Source: Rhodococcus sp. W8901
GTDB lineage: Bacteria; Actinomycetota; Actinomycetes; Mycobacteriales; Mycobacteriaceae
Reading direction: 5' to 3'
Assembly (NCBI RefSeq): GCF_013348805.1
Contig: NZ_CP054690.1
Span: 2,232,001 to 2,296,000 of the forward strand
DNA: 64,000 nucleotides
The number at the start of each line of letters is the position of its first letter. Within the stretch, counting starts at the first letter, position 1. Both the position numbers and the translations under genes were made by a program. Below are positions 26,148-33,198 of the stretch, in pieces. The notes under the pieces were generated by a model. The model worked only from the letters and a program-made list of their open reading frames with translations. It was not told where the DNA came from and ran no database searches.

Positions 26148-27653
26148 GTGCACGACACCGTTCCCGCCCCGTCCGACGTCACGTCCGTTCGCGCCGCGCT
26201 GCGTTCCCCACGCCGACTCACCACCGAGGCGCTGGCCGGGCTGGTGACGTCCCTCGCGCTGATCCCCGAGGTGATCTCGTTCGCGGTCATCGCGGGCGTG
26301 GATCCCAAGGTGGCGCTGTACACGTCGTGCATCATGGCGATGACGATCGCGTTCGTCGGTGGCCGGCCGGCGATGGTCTCCGCTGCCGCCGGTGCGACGG
26401 CGCTGGTGGTGGCCCCGCTCGTGGCCGCGCACGGGATCGACTACCTGATCGCGGCGGTGTGGCTGGCCGGCGCACTCCAGATCGCCTTCGCGGCGGCGGG
26501 CATCGCCCGACTGGTGCGGTTCATCCCGAGGTCGGTGATGATCGGGTTCGTCAACGCGCTCGCGATCCTCATCTTCAGCGCGCAGTTGCGGCATCTGTTC
26601 GACGTGCCGTGGCTCGTCTATCCGCTGGTCGTGGCCGGGCTGGCGATGATCGTGTTCGTGCCCAGGCTGACGACGGCGGTGCCCGCCCCGCTGATCGCGA
26701 TCGTGGTGCTGACCAGTGTGGTGGCACTGTTCCGTCTCGACGTGCCCGACGTCGCGGACCAGGGTGAGCTGCCGTCGGGCCTGCCCACGTGGATGATCCC
26801 GGACGTGCCGTGGACGTGGGAGACGCTGACGATCGTCGCACCGTTCGCCCTCGGCCTGGCGCTGGTCGGTCTGCTCGAGTCGTTGCTGACCGCCAAACTC
26901 GTCGACGACATCACCGACACCCCGTCCGGCAAGACCCGCGAAGCCTGGGGGCAGGGCGTCGCGAACATCGCCGGCGCGTTGTTCGGCGGCATGGGTGGCT
27001 GCGCGATGATCGGCCAGACGATGATCAACGTCAAGGAGGGGCGGGCCCGCACCAGGATCTCCACGTTCCTCGCCGGATTCTTCCTGCTCGCGCTGTGCGT
27101 GACCGTCGGCGACGTCGTCGGGGCCGTCCCGATGGCCGCACTGGTGGCGGTGATGCTCGTGATCGCGGTGACGACCTTCGACTGGCGCAGCATTGCACCG
27201 CGCACCCTGAAGCTGATGCCGCGCAGCGAAACCCTCGTGATGCTGGTGACCGTCGCGGGCACCCTCGCGACCGAGAACCTGGCGGTCGGTGTCGTCCTCG
27301 GTGTCCTCACCGCGATGGTGGCGTTCGCGCGGCGGGTCGCCCGCACGGCCCGCGTCGACGTCCACGACCGCGACGACCGTGAGGCCGGCGGGGTCGTAGA
27401 GCGGACCTACCGGGTGACCGGGGAGTTGTTCTGGGCGTCGAGTAACGACCTGATCCGCCGCTTCGACTACGGCGGCGACCCGGACTCGGTGGTCATCGAC
27501 CTCACCGACGCAGAGGTGTGGGATGCCTCCACGGTGGCCACGCTCGACGCGGTGCGGCGCAAGTACGCCGCCAAGGGGACGTCCACGCGCATCGTGGGCC
27601 TCGACGGTGCGAGTCTGCACCGCCTCGAACGGTTGTCCGGGAAGCTCGGCTAG
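26148..27653 (+). CDS. SulP-family transporter with STAS domain (second copy)
   Basis: A 501-residue inner-membrane anion transporter of the SulP family. The core starts with LAGLVTSLALIPEVISFAVIAGVDPKVALY, the equivalent of the SulP signature, and includes GALFGGMGGCAMIGQTMIN, where related bicarbonate/molybdate-like transporters have a conserved ion-site loop. About 10-11 helices are followed by a short STAS domain (about 410-500; VVIDLTDAEVWDASTVATLD). It is shorter than the first SulP protein and only distantly similar. Bicarbonate or sulfate are both plausible. The next operon may be sulfur-related, but a 367-bp regulatory gap separates them. Confidence 0.9.
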   Translation: MHDTVPAPSDVTSVRAALRSPRRLTTEALAGLVTSLALIPEVISFAVIAGVDPKVALYTSCIMAMTIAFVGGRPAMVSAAAGATALVVAPLVAAHGIDYLIAAVWLAGALQIAFAAAGIARLVRFIPRSVMIGFVNALAILIFSAQLRHLFDVPWLVYPLVVAGLAMIVFVPRLTTAVPAPLIAIVVLTSVVALFRLDVPDVADQGELPSGLPTWMIPDVPWTWETLTIVAPFALGLALVGLLESLLTAKLVDDITDTPSGKTREAWGQGVANIAGALFGGMGGCAMIGQTMINVKEGRARTRISTFLAGFFLLALCVTVGDVVGAVPMAALVAVMLVIAVTTFDWRSIAPRTLKLMPRSETLVMLVTVAGTLATENLAVGVVLGVLTAMVAFARRVARTARVDVHDRDDREAGGVVERTYRVTGELFWASSNDLIRRFDYGGDPDSVVIDLTDAEVWDASTVATLDAVRRKYAAKGTSTRIVGLDGASLHRLERLSGKLG

Positions 27654-27819
27654 ATCGCTCGACCGTGCCGCCCACGACCGTTCGTCGAACAAATGTCGCC
27701 GTTCGTCGCCGTGCGTATACGTTCGATTTGATCGAACGGCTGAAAGGGGGTTAGCCTCCAGGCACGGACACGCCGAACCCGGTGTGTCGGTTTCTCGATC
27801 CTGTCCGGGAAGGACCTCG

Positions 27820-27894
27820 ATGCGCGGCACTGCAGCCACCGCCACCGTGACGCGAATGCGTTGCGCGTGTTGTCGCTGCATGCGCGTGAGCTGA
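27820..27894 (+). CDS. Cysteine-rich leader peptide (24 aa), candidate Cys-responsive attenuator
   Basis: A short ORF starting at ATG 27820 with GGGAAGGA ideally placed upstream. The peptide ends MRCACCRCMRVS: four of six consecutive residues (15-20) are cysteine, in an organism where Cys is rare. It stops 127 bp before the ATG of the oxygenase gene, and a hairpin occupies the interval. In mycobacteria, cysteine-rich short ORFs upstream of sulfur operons act as cysteine-responsive attenuators: ribosome stalling at the Cys codons when cysteine is scarce opens the downstream genes. The same logic fits here because the operon encodes a MetQNI-type importer. The role is inferred from arrangement; internal ATG at 27856 could also start it. 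Confidence 0.7.
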   Translation: MRGTAATATVTRMRCACCRCMRVS

Positions 27895-27953
27895 GACGAG
27901 ATCCCCGCGCGACGGCACCTCGAAGGCCGTCCCGCATCCCCGTGCTGATTCTT

Positions 27954-28006
27954 CCCACCGGGCACCGAAACGTCGCAGCGTGAGTTTTCCGCCGGTGCCC
28001 GTGGGG
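27954..28006 (+). promoter_or_regulatory. Attenuator-like hairpin next to the ribosome site
   Basis: CGGGCACCG (27959-27967) pairs perfectly with CGGTGCCCG (27993-28001). Pairing continues with CCCA against TGGG across a one-base bulge. The loop is 25 nt. The 3' arm ends directly against the ribosome site AAAGGA (28007-28012) of the oxygenase gene, so formation of the stem should hinder initiation. There is no U-tract, so control would be translational or Rho-linked rather than intrinsic termination. Confidence 0.6.
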
Positions 28007-28020
28007 AAAGGATCCGTTCC

Positions 28021-29019
28021 ATGTCCGCCCGTTCCCTCCCGATCATCGATCTGGAAAACCTCGACATCGACGCCCTGCGCACCGTCACGCACGAGATTGG
28101 ATTCTTCTACCTGACCGGTCACGGCATCGACCAGCAGCTCACCGACGACCTGATCGCCGCGGCTCGCGAGTTCTTCGCGCTGCCCGAGGCCGACAAGCTC
28201 GAGATCGAGAACAGCAACTCGCCGCACTTCCGCGGCTACACCCGCGTCGGCGGCGAGCGCACCCAGGGCTACATCGACTGGCGCGAGCAGCTCGACATCG
28301 GACCCGAGCGTGCCGCGGTCGAGCCGATCGATCCGGACCGCCCGTGGGACGTGCTGCACGGACCCAACCTGTGGCCCACCCGCGTCCCGCAGCTGCGCGA
28401 CCTGGCGCTCGAGTGGTCGGCCCAGGCGCAGACCGCCGGACTTCGCCTCATCAGTGGATGGGCGCAGTCGCTCGGCGCCCCCGCGGACTTCTTCGATGCC
28501 GCCTTCGCCGACCCTGATCCGCTGCTCAAGATTGCCCGCTACCCGGGCCACGACGGCTCGGTCACCGACCAGGGGGTCGGCAGCCACAAGGACGTCGGGG
28601 CCCTGACCCTGCTCTACCCCGAACCGACCAGCGGCGGCTTCCAGGTGGAGACCGAGAACGGTTGGCTCGACGTCGACCCGATCCCCGGGCACTTCCTGGT
28701 CAACATCGGTGAGCTCCTCGAGGTGGCCACCGGCGGCTACCTCAAGGCCACCGTGCACCGGGTGCTGCCGCCGGCCGCAGGCACCGATCGCGTCTCGCTG
28801 CCGTTCTTCCTCAACCCCGGCTACGACCACGCCCTGCCCACGGTGCCGCTGTCGCCCGCGCTGGCCGCCGAGGCGGCCGGTGTCGGACCCGACCAGCACG
28901 GCGGCACCCTGCACGCCCGCTACGGACTCAACGCCCTCAAGTCGCGCCTGCGCGCCCATCCCAACGTCACCGAGCGGTACCACCGCGACCTGCTCGACCT
29001 GCCCGCACTGCGTGGCTGA
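28021..29019 (+). CDS. 2-oxoglutarate/Fe(II)-dependent oxygenase (isopenicillin N synthase-like)
   Basis: A 332-residue non-haem iron oxygenase of the IPNS/DIOX family. The N-terminal DIOX_N domain is PIIDLENLD...GFFYLTGHGID. The C-terminal jelly roll supplies the iron triad His189, Asp191 and His246 and the cosubstrate pair Arg257/Ser259 (DRVSLPFFL). The reaction could be hydroxylation or oxidative release of sulfur from an organosulfur compound, given the downstream MetQNI genes; that is inference. AAAGGA is 8 nt before the ATG and partly shielded by the leader hairpin. It is first in a four-gene operon, 31 bp before the binding-protein gene. Confidence 0.87.
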   Translation: MSARSLPIIDLENLDIDALRTVTHEIGFFYLTGHGIDQQLTDDLIAAAREFFALPEADKLEIENSNSPHFRGYTRVGGERTQGYIDWREQLDIGPERAAVEPIDPDRPWDVLHGPNLWPTRVPQLRDLALEWSAQAQTAGLRLISGWAQSLGAPADFFDAAFADPDPLLKIARYPGHDGSVTDQGVGSHKDVGALTLLYPEPTSGGFQVETENGWLDVDPIPGHFLVNIGELLEVATGGYLKATVHRVLPPAAGTDRVSLPFFLNPGYDHALPTVPLSPALAAEAAGVGPDQHGGTLHARYGLNALKSRLRAHPNVTERYHRDLLDLPALRG

Positions 29020-29050
29020 CCATCTCGACCCGATCGGAAGGTACCTCCCA

Positions 29051-29884
29051 ATGTTCTTGCGCCGCACTGCTGTTCTGTCCGCCGCCGCCCTGCTCACCGC
29101 GGGCCTGGCTGCTTGCTCCTCGAGCGGTGACGGGGAGACGCTGGTGATCTCCGCGTCGAGCACCCCGCACGTGGAGATCCTCGAGCACATCGCCGACTCC
29201 GGCGCTCTGGGCGACGTCAAGCTCGACATCAAGCCGGTCACCGGCGAGATCGATCCCAACGAACTGCTCGTCGCCGGCGACGTGCAAGCCAATTACTTCC
29301 AGCACGCGCCGTACCTCGCGGACTGGCAGAAGCAGAAGGGTGTCAGCGACCTCGTCTCGGTCGCCGACGTCCACCTCGAGCCGATGGGCCTGTACTCCGA
29401 GAAGGTCACCGCGATCGACCAGATCGCCGACGGGTCGACCATCGCCCTGCCCAAGGACACCACCAACTTCTCGCGCGGGCTGTACCTGCTCGAGTCGGCC
29501 GGACTGATCCAGATGGACGTGCCGTTCGCGGACGCCGATCTGTCCATCGTCACGCAGAAGAACATCAAGGCCAACCCGAAGAACCTGAAGTTCGTCGAGA
29601 TCGAGCGCTCGCAGATCGCCCGCAACCTGGGCGACCCGCAGATCACCGCCGCGGTCATCAACTCGAACTACGCGATCGAGGCCGGCCTGATCCCGGCCGA
29701 CGACGCCCTGCTCTCGGAGAACGTCGAGAACAACCCGTTCGCGAACCTGCTCGTCGTCCGCGCGGCGAACGAGAACGATCCGGGCGTCAAGGCCCTCGCC
29801 GACGCGCTCGTCTCCCCGGAGACCGCCGCGTGGATCCAGGAGAACTACAGCGGTTCCGTCGTCCCGGTCCACCCCGCGAAGTGA
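29051..29884 (+). CDS. MetQ/NlpA-family substrate-binding lipoprotein
   Basis: A 277-residue lipoprotein of the NlpA/MetQ family, which binds methionine or related amino acids outside the cell. The lipobox is LAAC (Cys22). The mature domain shows family landmarks: SSTPHVEILEHI, the NYFQHAPYL block (binding-site Tyr and Gln/His near residue 80) and IALPKDTTNFSRGLYLLE. It ends with TAAWIQENYSGSVVP. Its stop overlaps the MetN start (TGATG). With an oxygenase and a Cys-rich leader upstream, the ligand may be methionine, methionine sulfoxide or another organosulfur compound. Confidence 0.87.
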   Translation: MFLRRTAVLSAAALLTAGLAACSSSGDGETLVISASSTPHVEILEHIADSGALGDVKLDIKPVTGEIDPNELLVAGDVQANYFQHAPYLADWQKQKGVSDLVSVADVHLEPMGLYSEKVTAIDQIADGSTIALPKDTTNFSRGLYLLESAGLIQMDVPFADADLSIVTQKNIKANPKNLKFVEIERSQIARNLGDPQITAAVINSNYAIEAGLIPADDALLSENVENNPFANLLVVRAANENDPGVKALADALVSPETAAWIQENYSGSVVPVHPAK

Positions 29885-30918
29885 TGATCACCGTCGAGAA
29901 TCTGGTCAAGACCTTCCCCGCCGCCGCCGGCGCGGGGGAGGTCTCGGCCCTGCGCGGCATCGACCTCGAGATCGCCGAGGGCGAGATCTTCGGCATCGTC
30001 GGACCGTCGGGTGCGGGCAAGTCCACGCTGCTGCGGTGCCTGAACCTGCTCGAGCGCCCCACCAGCGGGCGCATCGTGCTCCGCGGCGACGACGTCTCGC
30101 AGCTCACCGGTGCCGGCCAGCGGCAGGCGCGCCGCCGCATCGGCACCGTGTTCCAGCAGTTCAACCTGCTGCACTCGCGGACCGTGCGGGCCAACATCGA
30201 GTTCCCGCTCGAACTGGCCGGACTGGACCGCAAGCAGCGCCGGGCCCGCGCCGACGAGCTGATCGAGTTGGTCGGTCTCGCGGGCAAGGAGAAGACGTTC
30301 CCGTCGCAGCTGTCGGGCGGGCAGCAGCAGCGCGTGGGCATCGCCCGCGCCCTCGCGTCCGAGCCCGACGTGCTGCTCTGCGACGAGGCGACCAGTGCGC
30401 TCGATCCCGACACCACCGATCAGGTGCTCGACCTGCTCGCCGAGCTGAATCGCAGGATCGGCGTCACCGTCGTGCTCATCACCCACGAACTGGGTGTGCT
30501 GCGCCGCATCTGCACCTCCGCCGCCCGGCTCGAGGACGGCCGGATCGCGGAGACCGGACGGATCCTCGATCTGGTCGGTACGCCCGGCTCGGTTCTGGGC
30601 GCGGCGATCGTCCCGGTCGGGGACGACCCGTCCGCGGGCGCCGACGCGGACACCGCACTGGTCACGACGATCGGTGACGAGGCCCACGGACCGTGGCTCG
30701 CGCAGCTCGTCCGCAAGCTCGACGTCGACATCTCCGTGGTCGGCGGTCGGGTCGAACAGGTCGCCGGCGTCACCGTCGGCCGACTGCGTCTGCGTTTCGG
30801 TCCCGACGTGGACCGGGCGGACGTCGCCGCGTTCGTGGACGCCCAGCCGGGTACCACCCTGGCGTGGGGTGAAGGACCGGAAACGACCGGCGCCGTGACG
30901 CAGGGAGCCACCGCATGA
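29884..30918 (+). CDS. metN: MetN-type ABC ATPase with NIL domain
   Basis: A 344-residue ATPase of the methionine importer family. Walker A GPSGAGKST is at residues 40-48, the signature is LSGGQQQR and Walker B LLCDEATSALDP. Residues about 260-335 form the C-terminal NIL domain (ACT-like), which in MetN binds intracellular methionine and shuts transport down. This supports an amino-acid/organosulfur importer subject to trans-inhibition. The start overlaps metQ and the stop overlaps metI by ATGA, so all three are coupled. Confidence 0.9.
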   Translation: MITVENLVKTFPAAAGAGEVSALRGIDLEIAEGEIFGIVGPSGAGKSTLLRCLNLLERPTSGRIVLRGDDVSQLTGAGQRQARRRIGTVFQQFNLLHSRTVRANIEFPLELAGLDRKQRRARADELIELVGLAGKEKTFPSQLSGGQQQRVGIARALASEPDVLLCDEATSALDPDTTDQVLDLLAELNRRIGVTVVLITHELGVLRRICTSAARLEDGRIAETGRILDLVGTPGSVLGAAIVPVGDDPSAGADADTALVTTIGDEAHGPWLAQLVRKLDVDISVVGGRVEQVAGVTVGRLRLRFGPDVDRADVAAFVDAQPGTTLAWGEGPETTGAVTQGATA

Positions 30919-31583
30919 ACAAGCTGACCTGGTACGACTCGCTCCCCGAGGTGTGGGAGGCGACGCAGGAGACCCTCTACATGGTGGGGATCTCCTTCGT
31001 GCTCACCGTGCTCGGCGGGATCCTGCTCGGCGTCGTGCTGTACGTGACCGCGCCGAGCGGACTGTGGCCGCAGCGCGTCGTCAACGTCGTGCTCGGCACG
31101 ATCGTCAACATCTTCCGCTCGCTGCCGTTCCTGATCCTGATGATCGCGCTCATCGGGCTCACCCGCTTGATCGTCGGCACCGCGATCGGGCCGACCGCGG
31201 CGATCGTGCCGCTCACGATCGGCGCGATCCCGTTCTATGCGCGCGTGGTCGAGTCGGCATTGCGGGAGGTGCCCGTCGGTCGCATCGAGGCCGGTCAGGC
31301 GATGGGGGCGACGAACATGCAGGTCGTCCGGAAAGTGCTGCTGCCGGAGTCGGTTTCGTCGCTGGTGGCGGGTGCGACGCTGACCGTCGTCCTGCTCGTC
31401 GGGTACTCGGCGATGGCCGGGGTCATCGGCGGCGGCGGTCTGGGCGACTTCGCGATCGTCTACGGCTACCAGCGGTTCAACACGCCGGTGCTCCTGGTCG
31501 CGGTGGTGGTGCTCATCGTGCTGGTGCAGATCCTGCAGTCCATCGGAGACGGGGTGGTCCGGGCGCTCTCGCACCGGAAGTAG
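30915..31583 (+). CDS. metI: MetI-type ABC permease
   Basis: A 222-residue inner-membrane permease with five predicted helices, the MetI size. The EAA loop VESALREVPVGRIEAGQAMGA near residues 113-133 is characteristic; GFSAMAGVIGGGGLGDFA-like sequence (here YSAMAGVIGGGGLGDFAI) is a MetI family hallmark, as is IVNIFRSLPFLILMIAL. It is the last gene of the operon and is followed by a strong hairpin terminator. It carries the substrate of the preceding lipoprotein across the membrane. Confidence 0.9.
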   Translation: MNKLTWYDSLPEVWEATQETLYMVGISFVLTVLGGILLGVVLYVTAPSGLWPQRVVNVVLGTIVNIFRSLPFLILMIALIGLTRLIVGTAIGPTAAIVPLTIGAIPFYARVVESALREVPVGRIEAGQAMGATNMQVVRKVLLPESVSSLVAGATLTVVLLVGYSAMAGVIGGGGLGDFAIVYGYQRFNTPVLLVAVVVLIVLVQILQSIGDGVVRALSHRK

Positions 31584-31598
31584 GCCTCTGAGACGACG

Positions 31599-31632
31599 AA
31601 CGCTCCGCACCCGATTTCGGGTGCGGAGCGTT
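31599..31632. terminator. Hairpin terminator after metI
   Basis: AACGCTCCGCACCCGA (31599-31614) and its exact complement TCGGGTGCGGAGCGTT (31617-31632) form a 16-bp stem with a TT spacer; the closing pairs must open to give a workable loop. It lies between convergent genes and can serve both. The T-tract is weak (TTCCTCGTT), as usual in this GC class. Confidence 0.75.
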
Positions 31633-31691
31633 CCTCGTTGCTGGGGTGTCGACGCGGCCCGCCGACGCCGGACGCCGGCAAGTGCAGCGGC

Positions 31692-33080
31692 TCACCGGAT
31701 CCGGCGCATGACCTGGCCGACGTGCAGCACACCCTTGCTGTCGTGCTCGTCGGCGAGCGCCCTGAGCCAATGAGCTGTGTCGTCGTCGTAGGTGCGCGCA
31801 ATCCTGTCCGGATCGGCGCTGGGCGTGAAATTGGGCAACGAGCCGCCGGTGGTCCACTGTGACAGTGCTCGATCGATGTCGTGGGCATGTCCGACAACGG
31901 CATCCGCCGAGGGGGGCACCAAGGCTCCGACGACCATCAGCGCAAAATCGGCATCGCGATGGCAGAAGGCGCTGCGATGACGCGGTTCGCGAGCGAGCGC
32001 GCCCCCGAGAAGCCGCAGTTCGATCACGGTCTGCGGGGAGTGTGAACCAGGCCCGGCGACCGACAGGAGAGCATCGATCGCTTCGTGTGACAGTTCGTGT
32101 GTCAGAGCGCTGAATTCGTGGACCGGCATCGGATCGACGGGATCAGCATGCACCGCCGCGATGGCCGCATAGGGCATCATTCCGACGGCGTCGATCAACG
32201 GGGTGGCCACAGAACGTATTCGGCTGATGAGCGCCTCGGCCTCCGGTTCTTCCACGAGGCTGGCGAACCTGACGGCAAAGGTCAACCGGCCCGCGAGGGG
32301 TGGGGGAACCTGCGGTAGCGGCGGAAGCTGCAGAAATGCGATCGACGTCGAACTGTGCTCGGGGAGATCGGCACACCAGTCGAGCCACGCGTGGGCGACC
32401 GCGGCAGCGTCCGCACCGTCGAAATAGATTGCACCACCGTAGAAGTGGGAGATCGGTATGAGATCGATCTCGACTGCCGTGACGATTCCCAGTGTCGCCT
32501 TGCCACCGCGCAGTCCCCAGAAGAGTTCGGCGTGTTCGTCGGGGGTTACTCGAAGGAGTTCGCCGTCGCCGGTGACGATCTCGAAGGCACGCACGTGATC
32601 GGACGACAGTCCGTAGGTGCGCACCATCGGGCCGATTCCCGCACCGGTGAGGAATCCCGCCACGCCGACGGTGACGGAGGAACCGGCCAACGGCGCCAAT
32701 CCGTGCGGTGTCGCGGCATCGATGACGTCCTGCCACACCAGCCCCGCTCCGACGCGAGCAGTGCGACCCTCCGGATCGACCACGCATTCGGCCAGGCGTC
32801 CAGTGTGGATGAGCAGGACATCGCCGTCCAGGGGCACCGCGCCGTGACCGGTCCGCTGGACGGCGACCCGCAGACCGTGATCCGCCGCGAATCGCACGGT
32901 CGCCGCGACATCGCGTGCGGTGTCCACGGCGACCACCGCATACGGACGCACCGGTACCGCGACATTCCAGGGTGTCGCCAACCCGTATCCGGCCTCACCG
33001 GGCAGTGCCACCGATCCGGACACCATCTTTCGGAGCGAGTCGATCGGCACGGCGTCGATCGTCGGTGTCTGAGGATTCAT
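31692..33080 (-). CDS. FAD-binding oxidoreductase, PCMH/berberine-bridge type
   Basis: A 462-residue flavoprotein. The FAD_binding_4 (PCMH) domain spans about residues 40-210: RPYAVVAVDTARDVAATVRFA, then VQRTGHGAVPLDGDVLLIHT with His78 as the likely covalent flavin ligand, and SSVTVGVAGFLTGAGIGPMVRTYGL. The following LFWGLRGGKATLGIVTAVEI is also typical. The substrate-binding half is less conserved and lacks the C-terminal NYxN motif of berberine-bridge enzymes. Such enzymes oxidise alcohols or amines on sugars, alkaloids and secondary metabolites. It is co-directional with the large SARP regulator but separated by 118 bp. Substrate unknown. Confidence 0.8.
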   Translation of the reverse strand: MNPQTPTIDAVPIDSLRKMVSGSVALPGEAGYGLATPWNVAVPVRPYAVVAVDTARDVAATVRFAADHGLRVAVQRTGHGAVPLDGDVLLIHTGRLAECVVDPEGRTARVGAGLVWQDVIDAATPHGLAPLAGSSVTVGVAGFLTGAGIGPMVRTYGLSSDHVRAFEIVTGDGELLRVTPDEHAELFWGLRGGKATLGIVTAVEIDLIPISHFYGGAIYFDGADAAAVAHAWLDWCADLPEHSSTSIAFLQLPPLPQVPPPLAGRLTFAVRFASLVEEPEAEALISRIRSVATPLIDAVGMMPYAAIAAVHADPVDPMPVHEFSALTHELSHEAIDALLSVAGPGSHSPQTVIELRLLGGALAREPRHRSAFCHRDADFALMVVGALVPPSADAVVGHAHDIDRALSQWTTGGSLPNFTPSADPDRIARTYDDDTAHWLRALADEHDSKGVLHVGQVMRRIR

Positions 33081-33198
33081 CGGAGCTTCCTTCCATCCGC
33101 GTTTCGGGTGTGAAGAAAGAATGTCCGAGCTCTCTTGGGTGGTTCTTGCCCCGAGTTTCGGAAACCATCCAAGGTTTCGCCAAGACCGTTACGCCAGG

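Larger units (their letters stand above)
27654..28020 (+). promoter_or_regulatory. Leader region of the oxygenase-MetQNI operon (367 bp)
   Basis: A long regulatory gap containing, in order: GTTCG-T-CGAAC (27680-27690); a perfect 8-bp inverted repeat CGTTCGAT-TTG-ATCGAACG (27720-27738) next to a TATAC element (27716-27720); a 24-codon cysteine-rich leader ORF (27820-27894); and a large hairpin whose 3' arm touches the ribosome site of the first gene (27954-28006). The two TTCG inverted repeats start 41 bp apart, about four helical turns, and may be a regulator's operators. The arrangement suggests both transcriptional and translational control. Confidence 0.6.

Noticed and set aside
27654-28020. 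SAM riboswitch before the MetQNI-type operon
   Set aside because: No S-box core elements were found. The region is better explained by a leader peptide and hairpin.
28021-29019. The 2OG oxygenase as the missing PhnY partner of the PhnZ-like protein
   Set aside because: It belongs to the isopenicillin N synthase-type DIOX family rather than the PhyH/PhnY type, is 22 kb away, and sits in a sulfur-type operon with different control.
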